Shown here: positions 1 through 9,297 of the stretch, piece after piece
Numbering within the stretch: position 1 is the first letter of the stretch
How the letters are laid out: each line of letters begins with the position of its first letter
NCBI RefSeq assembly: GCF_012184385.1
Contig: NZ_VSRL01000057.1
Span: forward strand, 1 to 40,600
Direction: 5' to 3'
Origin: Lentzea indica
Lineage (GTDB): Bacteria; Actinomycetota; Actinomycetes; Mycobacteriales; Pseudonocardiaceae
DNA length: 40,600 nucleotides
Notes under the pieces: model-generated
What the model was told of the DNA's origin: nothing
What the model saw: the letters and a program-made list of their open reading frames with translations, nothing else
The model's database searches: none
Made by a program: the position numbers and the translations under genes

Positions 1-56
1 CCGCGTCGGCGATGCCGGACGGCAGCGCGCCGTGCCCGGCCAGGACGACGGGGATC
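1..56 (-). CDS. PTS mannose-family EIIA component, N-terminal fragment (runs off the window)
   Basis: Reading leftwards from about position 55, one frame gives IPVVLAGHGALPSGIADA, which fits the start of EIIA of the mannose/fructose/sorbose PTS family. The His in the GHG motif would be the phospho-acceptor from HPr. No normal start codon lies in this frame: a TGA sits just upstream, and the nearest ATG (at 62) is in another frame. If the run of four G at 50-53 were three, that ATG would read MTDPVVLAGHG, a convincing EIIA start. Only about 18 residues are visible, so the family call is reasonable but the start is unresolved. It would be the last gene of the IIB-IIC/IID-IIA operon. Confidence 0.45.
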
Positions 57-1683
57 GGTCATCGACGGTTCCTAACTCTTGGGTGCGGGAGGCGCGAACC
101 AGCCGGAGCCAGCCCAGCGTCAACGCCCACCCACGACGACGATCGCCGATGACCAGCACGGGCTTCAGCCTCGCCTTGGTCAGCAGCAGGTACGCCCCCG
201 CGGTGACGAGCACGGGAAGCAGGTGCGGCAGCAGGTCGTCGAGCCGCTCCTGGATCGGCACGGTCTGGGTGACCTCCCGGCCGTCGACAGTGGTCGTCTG
301 CCGATAGGTCAGCGTGGTGACGACCTTGACGATCGACGGGATGAACCCGCCGAGCACGACGAACCCGAGCACGGTCGCGCCCTGCGAGAGGCGGTCCAGC
401 GCACCGATGGCGAAGCGGGCGGCCAGCCTCTTGCCCTCGCGGTAGGCGAAGCGGAACTGCCAGCGGCGCACCAGTGCGTACGGCACCAGCACCATGACCA
501 TGGTGAAAGCAGGCCCGAACCAGTTGCCCTGCAAGGCGAGCGACGCGCCGATGGTGAAGATGATGCTGTTGTACAGCGCGAAGACGAGGGTGTCGCCGAT
601 ACCGGCGAGCGGTCCCATCAACGCGACCTTGGTGCCCTCGGCGGACTCGGGCGACCGCGCCTCCTCCATCGCGATCGCCGACCCGAGGATCAACGGCCCG
701 CCCACCAGCACCGAGGTGTTGAAGAACTGCATGTGCCGCTGCAGACCGAGCGCGTACTCCCGGTCGTCCGGGTACAGCCTGCGCAACGCGGGTTCCATGG
801 CGTACGCGAAACCGAGCCCCTGCATCCGCTCGTAGTTCCACGACACCTGGCTGGACCAGAAGTACCGGCGGAACGACCTCCTGAGGTCCTGGTCCGTCAG
901 CCTTCTGTCCACATCGGACGGTTCGGCAGGCCCCGGCTCCGGCTCCGGCCGCTCGGCGCGGCCGACGACCAGGAACGCGATCGCGACGCCCAGCAACGCG
1001 ATGCCCAGCACCGGAACGTCCATGTACGCGAACGCCACGAACCCGATGAGCAACAGGTACCAGTACTTCGACAGCTGCATCATGGACAGCAGCAACGCGA
1101 ACCCCACCGCGGGCAGCAGTGCCCCGGCGAGCGTCATGCCGTTCACGAACCCGGCCGGAATCTCCCTGGTGAGTCTCTCGACGACACCGCTGGAAGCGGT
1201 CAGGGCGGCCAGGAACGTGGGAATCGCCCGGACCCCGCACCACGGCACGAGACCGAGCCAGTGAATCCTGGCCAGACCACGTGCGTTGCCCGAGGCCGCG
1301 TAGTGGTCGGCGCGGTGCACGAGGCCCGTTGTGATCATCTTGCCGACCGGGTCCAAAGTGGACAGCAGGATCGCCGCGGGCAGCGCCACCGCGATACCGA
1401 CCGCCACCTGCGCGCTCAGTGGTCCGGCCGCACTCCCCGCGAGCGCGGTGCCGACGATGGCTCCGGTCTGGTAATCCGGAATCGTCGCGCCGCCGTACTG
1501 GTAGACCCCCAATGCAACCAGTTCCAGCGTCGCGCCGATCGCCATGCCGAGCAACGGGTCACCGGTGATGAGACCGGCCACTGAGCCCGCCACCAGAGGG
1601 CGTCCCGCGAACAGCAGGAACGGCCCCAGCACGTCGTAGGTGCAGATGACCGCCCACAGCGTCAATGCCAGTGCCACGATCAT
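1..1683 (-). CDS. PTS mannose/fructose/sorbose-family EIIC and EIID in one reading frame (partial)
   Basis: This encodes the membrane channel of a mannose-family PTS. Residues 1-240 are EIIC: several hydrophobic helices and the stretch GATLELVALGVYQYGG, typical of sugar-binding EIIC. A polar Pro/Glu-rich linker follows at about 241-260. From about residue 262 (LTDQDLRRSFRRYFW) it is EIID, with SWNYERMQGLGFAYAMEP and LMGPLAGIGDTLVF. IIC and IID are usually separate genes, and I checked the frame across the junction (about 900-960) codon by codon without finding a stop. The ATG at 1683 lies 6 bases after the IIB stop. The last part (below about position 150) turns Arg-rich where EIID is normally hydrophobic, and the frame stays open to the window edge, so the true end probably lies near position 60 after a frame error. 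Confidence 0.8.
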   Translation of the reverse strand, partial: MIVALALTLWAVICTYDVLGPFLLFAGRPLVAGSVAGLITGDPLLGMAIGATLELVALGVYQYGGATIPDYQTGAIVGTALAGSAAGPLSAQVAVGIAVALPAAILLSTLDPVGKMITTGLVHRADHYAASGNARGLARIHWLGLVPWCGVRAIPTFLAALTASSGVVERLTREIPAGFVNGMTLAGALLPAVGFALLLSMMQLSKYWYLLLIGFVAFAYMDVPVLGIALLGVAIAFLVVGRAERPEPEPGPAEPSDVDRRLTDQDLRRSFRRYFWSSQVSWNYERMQGLGFAYAMEPALRRLYPDDREYALGLQRHMQFFNTSVLVGGPLILGSAIAMEEARSPESAEGTKVALMGPLAGIGDTLVFALYNSIIFTIGASLALQGNWFGPAFTMVMVLVPYALVRRWQFRFAYREGKRLAARFAIGALDRLSQGATVLGFVVLGGFIPSIVKVVTTLTYRQTTTVDGREVTQTVPIQERLDDLLPHLLPVLVTAGAYLLLTKARLKPVLVIGDRRRGWALTLGWLRLVRASRTQELGTVDDRSPSSWPGTARCRPASPTR

Positions 1684-1689
1684 CAGCGC

Positions 1690-2166
1690 CTACAGTCCTT
1701 TCCGGTCTAGCAGTGCGGTGAAGTCAGCCGCTTTGTCCCGCGGCATCTGCTGCGCGACAACAGGAATCCCCGCCGCCGCGATCCGGCGGTAGCCCACCGC
1801 GTCCTCCGTGGTCACCGCGATCGACCTGGTGACCATGGTGTAGCTCGAGCCGGCGCGGGGTGCGACGTTCCCGACGTTCACCACCTTCGGCCGCACCCCG
1901 CCCTCGACGAGCCGGAACGCGTCGGCCGGATGCTTCGCGATGAGCATCACGTCCTCTCCCCAGACGCGTTCCACCACCTCGGCGACCGTGAGCACTTCGG
2001 TCGGCAGCCCCCTCGCCGCCTGCGGAAGCAACATCCGCTGCAGATCGTCACCGGCAACCTCGTCGTTGCAGACGACCAGTCGCCGCACGCCGAGACCTCC
2101 CGTCCACGCGACCGTCACCTGTCCGTGGATCAACCGGTTGTCTACACGCAGATGTACCCCCGCCAT
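1690..2166 (-). CDS. PTS mannose/fructose/sorbose-family EIIB
   Basis: This cytoplasmic phosphotransfer subunit passes phosphate from EIIA to the sugar. The N-terminus contains RVDNRLIHGQV, the EIIB signature whose His (about residue 14) is the phosphorylated residue. The length of about 158 aa is normal for the family. A GTG at 2172 is in frame, but the ribosome site AGGGGGAG abuts it, whereas it lies 5 bases before the ATG at 2166, so I prefer the ATG. It is the first gene of the operon, followed after 6 bases by the IIC/IID gene. A promoter and palindromic operator lie about 30-60 bases upstream. The substrate cannot be read from the sequence; the DasR-like operator suggests an amino sugar. 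Confidence 0.9.
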   Translation of the reverse strand: MAGVHLRVDNRLIHGQVTVAWTGGLGVRRLVVCNDEVAGDDLQRMLLPQAARGLPTEVLTVAEVVERVWGEDVMLIAKHPADAFRLVEGGVRPKVVNVGNVAPRAGSSYTMVTRSIAVTTEDAVGYRRIAAAGIPVVAQQMPRDKAADFTALLDRKGL

Positions 2167-2194
2167 GCCCACTCCCCCTGGTCAACCGACGTGT

Positions 2195-2227
2195 TCGATA
2201 CTGGTGTAAACCAGTATCGACTGTCAA
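2195..2227 (-). promoter_or_regulatory. PTS promoter with DasR-like (GntR/HutC) operator
   Basis: On the minus strand TTGACA (2227-2222) is followed after 18 bases by CAGTAT (2203-2198), a plausible sigma-70-type promoter for the PTS operon. A perfect palindrome with 11-base arms (TCGATACTGGT, 4-base spacer, ACCAGTATCGA) occupies 2195-2220 and covers the spacer and the -10 box. Its core, ACTGGTTTACACCAGT, matches the known DasR target ACTGGTCTAGACCA(G/C)T at nearly every position. A bound repressor here would block RNA polymerase. The identity of the regulator is inferred. Confidence 0.7.
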
Positions 2228-2264
2228 TGGGGAACCGGCGAAAACGACCGTTCCGGGCACTCCG

Positions 2265-2309
2265 ACGACAACGCCCCGGCACCTCGTCGAGGTGCCGGGG
2301 CGTTGTCGT
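2265..2309 (-). terminator. Long hairpin terminator of the tachylectin gene
   Basis: Two 22-base arms, perfectly complementary, lie at 2265-2286 and 2288-2309. The hairpin starts 8 bases after the stop codon of the minus-strand gene that ends at 2318. There is no clear T run, as is common for actinobacterial terminators. Confidence 0.8.
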
Positions 2310-2317
2310 GCCTCAGG

Positions 2318-4261
2318 TCAGCCGATCTTGCCACCGGTGAACTGCAGCGGCGTCGCCGGATCACCGGACACCGACGCCCTCCACAGGTGGTGGAAGTTGT
2401 CGTCGCTCTTCGCGGCGATCGCGACGTCACCCGACCGCGTCAGTCCGAGGCTCGGCGGGTTGTAGAAGGTGTGCGGGTAGCCGTCCGGCACGATCCTCTT
2501 CCACGCGTGGAACTCCCGGCCGCCCGCGGCCGTCGAGGTCGTCACCAGTGGCCGACGGTTGTCACCCAGCACCGTCACGGCCACCGAACCGTTCGGCAGC
2601 ACCTGGGCGCCGGCCAGGTTGCTGTCGACCGTTCCGGGAATCGGGCCGCCGACGAGCTCCCAGGTGTTCTCGAACCCCGAGCGGTCCGCCTTCTCGCGGA
2701 GCAGACCGACCTGCCACTTCTCGTTCACGAAGTGGAGACCCACGGCGAGGATGCCGTCCTGCCCGTCACCGGTCAACGTGACCTGGGTGGCGTCGCTGTT
2801 CAGCGTGCCCTTGCGCACGGGGGTGGTGCGCGGCGTGTGCCGGAACCACTCCTTCGAGCGCTCGATGGCGACGACGATCGTCGTCTCGTCGCCCCGGCTG
2901 ATCACCGACGGCGTGCCGACGTAGTTCGTGTGGACGTCGCCGAACGGTCGCCACGCGACGAACTCGCCGCTGGGCAACTGCTCGCGGACGAGACCCGTGC
3001 CGCGCCGCGCCGAATCGTTGTACTGGCCCGTGCCGTACACCGCGATGGTGCCGTCGGACCTGCGCACGACCGCCGGCGTCGACGCCAGCCTGCCCTTGAG
3101 GGACAGCGGCGCCTCCCACTGGCCGTTCCTCAGCGTGAGGAGCTTGGCGTCTCCCGTCTCGTACTCGGTGACGCCAACGACCGCGGTACCGGCGTCGTCG
3201 TCGAACACCGGCGACGAAACACCGCCGTACCGGCCGCCGACGACGCGGGTGGTCCAGCTTGACCCGGTCGAGTAGGTGTCGACGACTTCCTTGTCGTTGT
3301 TGACGTCCACCAGATGCGTGCCGCCCGACGCGGGCGTGACGATCGCGGGCGGGCTGACGCTGCTGCTCCAGCCGCCCACTGGGGCCGGTGCCTTGAGGCC
3401 GTGCGCCACGCAATCGTTCGTGGTGGCCGTGATGTCGACGTCGGTGCCCCAGTCGGAACCGATCACCGTGCCGCCGGACGTCTGCCAGTCACCGAACTCG
3501 AAGTACTCGTCGTACCGGTTCCACAGAAGCTGTCCGGTGTCGGACCGCACCGCGTAGTAGACGTCGCCACCCGCGGAGAAAAACTTGGTCTGGCCCGCCC
3601 ACTTGGTCGACGGGTTCAGGTCGTAGGCGACGAACCGCTCGGTGTCGCGGTGGTAGCGGAACCGGTGCAGGGTGCCGGAGCTGTCCCGTGCCTGCAGGCC
3701 ACCGCTGCCACTCGCGGCGATCACGTCGAACCGGCTCCAGCCCACGTCGAGCACGCGGCCGCTGCCCGGCGCCCACCGACGCGCGTCCTGCTCGTAGTGC
3801 CACCACCGCAGTTGGTCGCCCTCAAGCGTGTAGAAGGAACCGTCGGCGTCCACGGTGATCTTGCTGCGGTTGGCCGTCTCGGTGAACTTCTGCCAGCCCC
3901 ACCCGAAGGTCTCGTACTGGCCACCGCCTGGGAACGTGTCCCAGCCGCTGCCGTTGTACCGCAGCCTGCGCAGCTCACCACCCGTGGTGATGTTGAACAG
4001 CCAGCCGTTCGGTCCCGCGAACGTCTTGCCACCCCACCCCCAGCCGACCTGCTTGGCGCCTGCCCAGCTGAACGACCCGGTGGCCGGGCCCGAGTGCTGG
4101 TAGTTCCACAGGTCGCCGTCCGCCTGCATCGTGAAGATGTTGGCGACCGGCTTGCACGTCGGCGCCACCGCGGCGGCGGTGCCCGCCCCGGCGGTGATCG
4201 CGGTGATCGTCGTCGCGAGCGTGGCCGCGGCGAGGCACAGCGATCTCAGTCTTCTGTTCAC
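2318..4261 (-). CDS. Secreted tachylectin-like beta-propeller protein
   Basis: A predicted exported protein of about 647 aa. The N-terminus (MNRRLRSLCLAAATLA, continuing hydrophobic and Ala-rich to about residue 32) is a signal peptide. Residues about 40-300 carry repeated Trp/Gly/Tyr-rich blades (GDLWNYQHSG, GSGWDTFPGG, GWGWQKF) like tachylectin-2-type propellers, which bind sugars. The second half (about 330-640) has further propeller-like beta repeats without a catalytic motif that I recognise. I chose the GTG at 4261 because it directly precedes the signal peptide and has AGGTGG upstream; an in-frame start at 4390 would only add residues that are shadow of the preceding gene. The gene begins one base after the stop of the broken LamG gene, so the two were probably translated together. 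The ligand is unknown. Confidence 0.8.
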   Translation of the reverse strand: MNRRLRSLCLAAATLATTITAITAGAGTAAAVAPTCKPVANIFTMQADGDLWNYQHSGPATGSFSWAGAKQVGWGWGGKTFAGPNGWLFNITTGGELRRLRYNGSGWDTFPGGGQYETFGWGWQKFTETANRSKITVDADGSFYTLEGDQLRWWHYEQDARRWAPGSGRVLDVGWSRFDVIAASGSGGLQARDSSGTLHRFRYHRDTERFVAYDLNPSTKWAGQTKFFSAGGDVYYAVRSDTGQLLWNRYDEYFEFGDWQTSGGTVIGSDWGTDVDITATTNDCVAHGLKAPAPVGGWSSSVSPPAIVTPASGGTHLVDVNNDKEVVDTYSTGSSWTTRVVGGRYGGVSSPVFDDDAGTAVVGVTEYETGDAKLLTLRNGQWEAPLSLKGRLASTPAVVRRSDGTIAVYGTGQYNDSARRGTGLVREQLPSGEFVAWRPFGDVHTNYVGTPSVISRGDETTIVVAIERSKEWFRHTPRTTPVRKGTLNSDATQVTLTGDGQDGILAVGLHFVNEKWQVGLLREKADRSGFENTWELVGGPIPGTVDSNLAGAQVLPNGSVAVTVLGDNRRPLVTTSTAAGGREFHAWKRIVPDGYPHTFYNPPSLGLTRSGDVAIAAKSDDNFHHLWRASVSGDPATPLQFTGGKIG

Positions 4262-4262
4262 G

Positions 4263-4692
4263 TCAGGCCACCTGCCTTCCGTTGAACGTGAGCTGTGCTG
4301 CGGCGTCCTGCGGGACGCTCGCCTCGAACAGGTAGTCGATGTTGCCGTTGAAGGACTCACCCGTGCTGCCGCGACCGATCGACAGCACACCGGTGAAGCT
4401 CCAGCCGACCACGCAGGCGGTGGCGTCCTTCTGCGTGTCGGCGCTGTCCTGATAGCCGACCGTCAGCCTGAGTGTGCGCGCTCGCGTTGTAGGTGGCCAC
4501 GAGGTGGATCCACTTGTTCGCGACCGCGTTTGCCTTTGCCCGCCACCACTTCGACGGGTTCACCGCCGCGTCATAACCGAGCCGGAACGCCGACTCGACC
4601 GACCCCTCCTGGCTCACCACCGTGCGGTTCACCGTGTCGTCGGTGAGACGAACCCGTGCTGACACCGTGAACCCCTGGCCGGTCTCAAGCAC
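4263..4692 (-). pseudogene. LamG/concanavalin-like domain gene, truncated and frameshifted
   Basis: The first frame reads VLETGQGFTVSARVRL, TVVSQEGSVESAFRLGYD and WIHLVATYNAS, typical of the beta-sandwich LamG (laminin G/concanavalin-like) domain. At about 4467 the match moves to another frame, which continues LRLTVGYQDSADTQKD, GVLSIGRG and NGNIDYLFEASVPQ up to a TGA at 4265-4263. The joined parts form almost one domain. Upstream of about 4695 the domain start is missing; instead a frame with a signal-peptide-like stretch (LRVVAALSLLQGVHASAAVAAP, around 4800) ends at a stop. It therefore looks like the 3' remnant of a secreted LamG protein. Its stop lies one base before the tachylectin start. 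The shift could be a sequencing error; the missing 5' part could not. Confidence 0.7.
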
Positions 4693-4699
4693 CTTCGCC

Positions 4700-4960
4700 C
4701 GTATGGGGCGAACTGCTCAAGAACAACGAATACGAAGGCGCATCCGGCGCAGCAACAGCAGCCGAAGCATGAACCCCCTGCAACAGCGACAACGCCGCCA
4801 CCACACGCAGCCCAAACGAGCTGCCAAGACGAAGCCCCCAAGATCCGCGCGTGCCCCCGACAACACGCAGAACGTCAATCCCAGGCAGCCTCGCACCCAA
4901 CACCCCACCAGGCAACAACAAGCCCACGATTCCAATGTGGATTCCAGGCCCTCAAACCAC
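4700..4960. other. Stretch without an intact gene, possibly signal-peptide relic of the LamG gene
   Basis: No complete gene is convincing here. On the minus strand one frame ends in a hydrophobic, Ala-rich segment followed by AAPDAPSYSLFLSSSP and a stop at about 4685, which could be the original export signal of the LamG gene. The remaining frames are low-complexity. Confidence 0.35.
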
Positions 4961-4964
4961 CGAC

Positions 4965-5078
4965 GGGTCAAGCGAAGCGAAGACCAACGCCGCGGGCGGG
5001 TCGAGCGAAGCGAAGACCCGAAGCGGGGTCCGGGGGCGGGTCGAGCGAAGCGAAGACCCGAAGCGGGGGTCCGGGGGC
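4965..5078. repeat. Tandem direct repeats, 40-41 base unit
   Basis: The motif GGGTCGAGCGAAGCGAAGAC occurs at 4998 and 5038 within two adjacent copies of a 40-41 base unit, and a partial copy (with one change) stands at 4965-4985. The unit ends in a G-rich part. Nothing coding is visible. Similar noncoding repeats often lie between genes in this bacterial group. Confidence 0.7.
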
Positions 5079-5096
5079 GCAGCACCCCGGCTGGGG

Positions 5097-5173
5097 TCTG
5101 GGGGCTCGGCCCCCAGAAAACACTCGAAGGGCGAGGCGGTCCGCGCTTTTTGCGGACACACCTCGCCCTTCGA
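5097..5173 (-). terminator. Two hairpins after the tRNA gene; the first is a good terminator
   Basis: Arms TCGAAGGGCGAGG (5124-5136) and CCTCGCCCTTCGA (5161-5173) pair over 13 bases, with a further internal TCCGC/GCGGA pairing. On the minus strand the hairpin begins 8 bases after the tRNA and is followed by a T-rich tail (AGTGTTTTCT). A second hairpin (5097-5117, 8-base arms) follows. Confidence 0.75.
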
Positions 5174-5180
5174 CCTTCGA

Positions 5181-5254
5181 TGCCCCCGGTGCGACTCGAA
5201 CGCACACTGGACGGATTTTGAGTCCGCTGCCTCTGCCGATTGGGCTACGGGGGC
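5181..5254 (-). tRNA. tRNA with anticodon CAA (reads as Leu), short variable loop
   Basis: The 74-base gene folds as a full cloverleaf: acceptor GCCCCCG with CGGGGGC, anticodon stem CGGA/TCCG with the 7-base loop CTCAAAA (anticodon CAA, UUG codon), T stem GTGCG/CGCAC with loop TTCGAGT, and discriminator A. CCA is not encoded. The variable loop is only 5 bases, while standard bacterial tRNA-Leu has a long variable arm, so the amino-acid identity is given by the anticodon alone. A terminator follows. Confidence 0.9.
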
Positions 5255-5306
5255 GTAGCGCGTTGAACTCTAGCGGATCTCGCCACCGAGTTACGCGCGG
5301 GGACCC

Positions 5307-5588
5307 TCAGGACTTCACCAAACGGCCGATGGCCGCCGACGCCTCCGCCAGCTTCTCCTCTGCCACCGGGCCTCCTTCTGCCGCTGCCTGGGCCACACAA
5401 TGCTTCAGGTGCTCGTCGAGCAGTCCCAGCGACACCGCCTGAAGGGCCTTCGTGGCCGCGGAGATCTGAGTGAGGACGTCGATGCAGTATTCGTCGTTCT
5501 CGACCATGCGCTGGAGGCCGCGGATCTGTCCCTCGATGCGGCGCAGTCGCTTGAGGTATGCGTCCTTGTCCGCGGTGTACCCGTGCAT
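5307..5588 (-). CDS. csoR: CsoR-family copper-sensing repressor
   Basis: A 93-aa all-helical DNA-binding repressor that releases DNA when it binds Cu(I). The metal triad is visible as Cys35 (EYCIDVL), His60 and Cys64 (DEHLKHC). The N-terminal part (LKRLRRIEGQIRGLQRMVE) is the family signature. The length is close to the usual 90-120 aa. An inverted repeat TACCC-N5-GGGTA lies 18 bases upstream of the start, so it probably represses itself. No copper exporter or chaperone gene lies next to it; its other targets must be elsewhere. The related FrmR/RcnR repressors have other metal or aldehyde residues, so the CsoR call is secure. Confidence 0.92.
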   Translation of the reverse strand: MHGYTADKDAYLKRLRRIEGQIRGLQRMVENDEYCIDVLTQISAATKALQAVSLGLLDEHLKHCVAQAAAEGGPVAEEKLAEASAAIGRLVKS

Positions 5589-5605
5589 CGGCTCCTGACC
5601 TTCCC

Positions 5606-5620
5606 TACCCCTGGCGGGTA
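5606..5620 (-). promoter_or_regulatory. CsoR operator
   Basis: TACCC-CTGGC-GGGTA is a perfect inverted repeat matching the known CsoR box (TACCC, 5 bases, GGGTA). It lies just upstream of csoR. The remaining 290 bases up to lsr2 are relatively AT-rich and hold no gene that I can see. Confidence 0.75.
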
Positions 5621-5913
5621 TGTCGAGGATACCTGCACCGGATGGGGGTGCGTTATGTGCGACGCTGCTCCGTCAGCGGGAATGGGGAAGGGGCCAGCAA
5701 GCCCAGCAACGGGTCGAAGTGAGACGACTAGCTGCACATTTTGGACCCATAACACCCGTGCGGTTTCAGCGGGTAAATGACCCGACCGGGCGGTTGGGGT
5801 CACATTTTAGCGGCGAAAGGTTCGCCGTTTTTCCTCTTGTGGACTATGGTGTTGTCGGAGCACGTGGTTACGTCGAGGATCCGCGTGCTATGTGAGTACC
5901 CAACGGAGGAACA

Positions 5914-6255
5914 GTGGCACAGCAGACCGTCGTCCAACTCATCGACGACCTCGACGGCGGAGAAGCCGACGAGACCGTGACCTTCGCACTTGACGGTGTC
6001 GAGTACGCCATCGACCTGTCGAAGGGAAATGCGGAGCGGCTTCGCGAGTCGCTGGCGGACTTCGTCGCGAAGGCTCGTCGTGCGGGTGGCCGCAAGCAGC
6101 GCAAGGGCACCGGCAAGTCCACGGTGAAGGCCACCGACAAGGCTGAGGCACAGCGCATTCGCGACTGGGCTCGTGCACAGGGGCACCAGATCTCGGACCG
6201 CGGTCGCATTCCGCAGAACCTGGTCGTGCAGTTCCAGGAAGCACACGCCTCCTGA
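5914..6255 (+). CDS. lsr2: Lsr2 nucleoid-associated protein (xenogeneic silencer)
   Basis: A 113-aa DNA-bridging protein that coats AT-rich DNA and silences acquired genes in actinobacteria. The N-terminal half (VVQLIDDLDGGEADETVTFALDG and VEYAIDLS) is the dimerisation domain. The linker is Lys/Arg-rich (about residues 55-80). The C-terminal domain ends with RDWARAQGHQISDRGRIPQ, whose RGR grips the AT minor groove. The length matches the family. The GTG start has GGAGGAA 6-7 bases upstream. It is a single gene with its own terminator. The AT-rich upstream region could allow self-silencing, which is inference. Confidence 0.95.
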   Translation: MAQQTVVQLIDDLDGGEADETVTFALDGVEYAIDLSKGNAERLRESLADFVAKARRAGGRKQRKGTGKSTVKATDKAEAQRIRDWARAQGHQISDRGRIPQNLVVQFQEAHAS

Positions 6256-6279
6256 CCTGCTAAAACACGCGAGGTTTCC

Positions 6280-6309
6280 ACACGTCGGCCGGACCACCGG
6301 CCGACGTGT
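6280..6309 (+). terminator. Terminator of lsr2
   Basis: Arms ACACGTCGGCCGG and CCGGCCGACGTGT with a 4-base loop form a 13-pair hairpin, 25 bases after the lsr2 stop. There is no strong T run. Confidence 0.75.
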
Positions 6310-6386
6310 TAACCAAGGATCAACCTCGCCAAGGATCAAACACGGTCTTGTTCGTTCACACTCGTGTCTATCCCCGGAACGTGGGA

Positions 6387-8371
<1,985 letters not shown>

Positions 8372-8419
8372 TGCAGGACAGCACTCTACCTGCCAAAACA
8401 CCCGAACAGAGCAACGAGA

Positions 8420-8447
8420 GAGGGCGGCCACAAACGTGACCGCCCTC
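8420..8447 (-). terminator. Terminator of the sigma-factor operon
   Basis: Arms GAGGGCGGCCAC (8420-8431) and GTGACCGCCCTC (8436-8447) form a 12-pair hairpin with one wobble pair, 16 bases after the stop of the minus-strand gene ending at 8464. Confidence 0.75.
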
Positions 8448-8463
8448 CGAACAACGCGCTAAC

Positions 8464-9297
8464 TCAGCCGCCGACGCGGAACCGGGGATCCGTCGCCAGC
8501 TCGGCCAGCTTGTCCTCGGTGAAGAGCGGCCCGTCGAGCGCCGGGTAGCCACTGCCCGCGTACTTGTCGTCCTGCGCGATCGTCACGATCGAACCGTCCT
8601 GGGCCTTGTAGCTCGCCCACTTGTCGAACTGGTCGCGACCGCTCGGATTGCTCTGCACGACGCCGACCTTGAGGCCCTTGACGTCGTACACCTTGCACTC
8701 GCCACCCATGCCCCAGAACGTCTTCGCCAGTGCGCACGGGTCGTCCGGGAGTGCGGGGTTGGGCGTGGACACCTGGGCGAGCAGCCAGCCCACCTTGTCG
8801 TCCTTGCGCACCGGTGTCTGGGCCATGTACTCCCAGACCTCGACCTCGTCGCCCCTGTTGGACGACACCTGCCCCTGGGTGCGCTGCATGTCACCGCTGT
8901 AGCCCTTGGAGTCCTTGTATTTGAGCTGCGGTGCCTCGTACCCGGCCGGCACCACGCCCTTGAGCTCGTCGAGCAGCTTCTGCGCCCGGTCCGCCTGGGG
9001 ACCGTTCTTGGCCGTGCGGTCGGTCTGCCCGTCCGGCCACTGGCCCGCCCAGGAACTGCTGCTGCTCGGCCCGGCTCCCATCATGTACTCCTTCGCGCCC
9101 TGCGGGTTGAGCGCGAACGCCGACCCGAGGCCGACACCGACCACGAGCACCGCGACCAGAGCACCGACGGCCGACGACCGACGCTTCGACCTGGCCTTGC
9201 GCGCCACGTCGAGTGCCCGTCCGGGGTCCATGGCCGGGGGCGGGCTGCTCGCCACCACAACGTCCTCGAAAGCCCTTTTGAGGTCCTGTTCGTTCAT
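8464..9297 (-). CDS. Membrane-anchored partner of the SigE-type sigma factor, possible anti-sigma
   Basis: A predicted single-pass membrane protein of 277 aa. About 40 cytoplasmic residues (MNEQDLKRAFEDVVVASSPPP) precede one membrane segment (AVGALVAVLVVGVGLGSAFAL, about 44-64), followed by a large extracytoplasmic part with a Ser-rich linker. The ATG overlaps the stop of the sigma-factor gene by 4 bases (ATGA), so they are co-translated. The N-terminus lacks the HxxxCxxC zinc motif of common anti-sigma factors, so a role in holding or sensing for the sigma factor is inferred from position and topology. The outer domain contains two Cys (in DPCALAKTF and GECKVYD) that could form a disulfide. 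I do not recognise its family. Confidence 0.75.
   Translation of the reverse strand: MNEQDLKRAFEDVVVASSPPPAMDPGRALDVARKARSKRRSSAVGALVAVLVVGVGLGSAFALNPQGAKEYMMGAGPSSSSSWAGQWPDGQTDRTAKNGPQADRAQKLLDELKGVVPAGYEAPQLKYKDSKGYSGDMQRTQGQVSSNRGDEVEVWEYMAQTPVRKDDKVGWLLAQVSTPNPALPDDPCALAKTFWGMGGECKVYDVKGLKVGVVQSNPSGRDQFDKWASYKAQDGSIVTIAQDDKYAGSGYPALDGPLFTEDKLAELATDPRFRVGG

Noticed and set aside
59..1243. A 394-residue minus-strand frame in the PTS region
   Set aside because: Another frame on the same strand gives clear EIIC and EIID sequence; this one is Arg-rich shadow. Only its stop near position 59 may matter for the IID end.
4965..5078. CRISPR array
   Set aside because: The copies are adjacent without unique spacers, and no cas gene is near.
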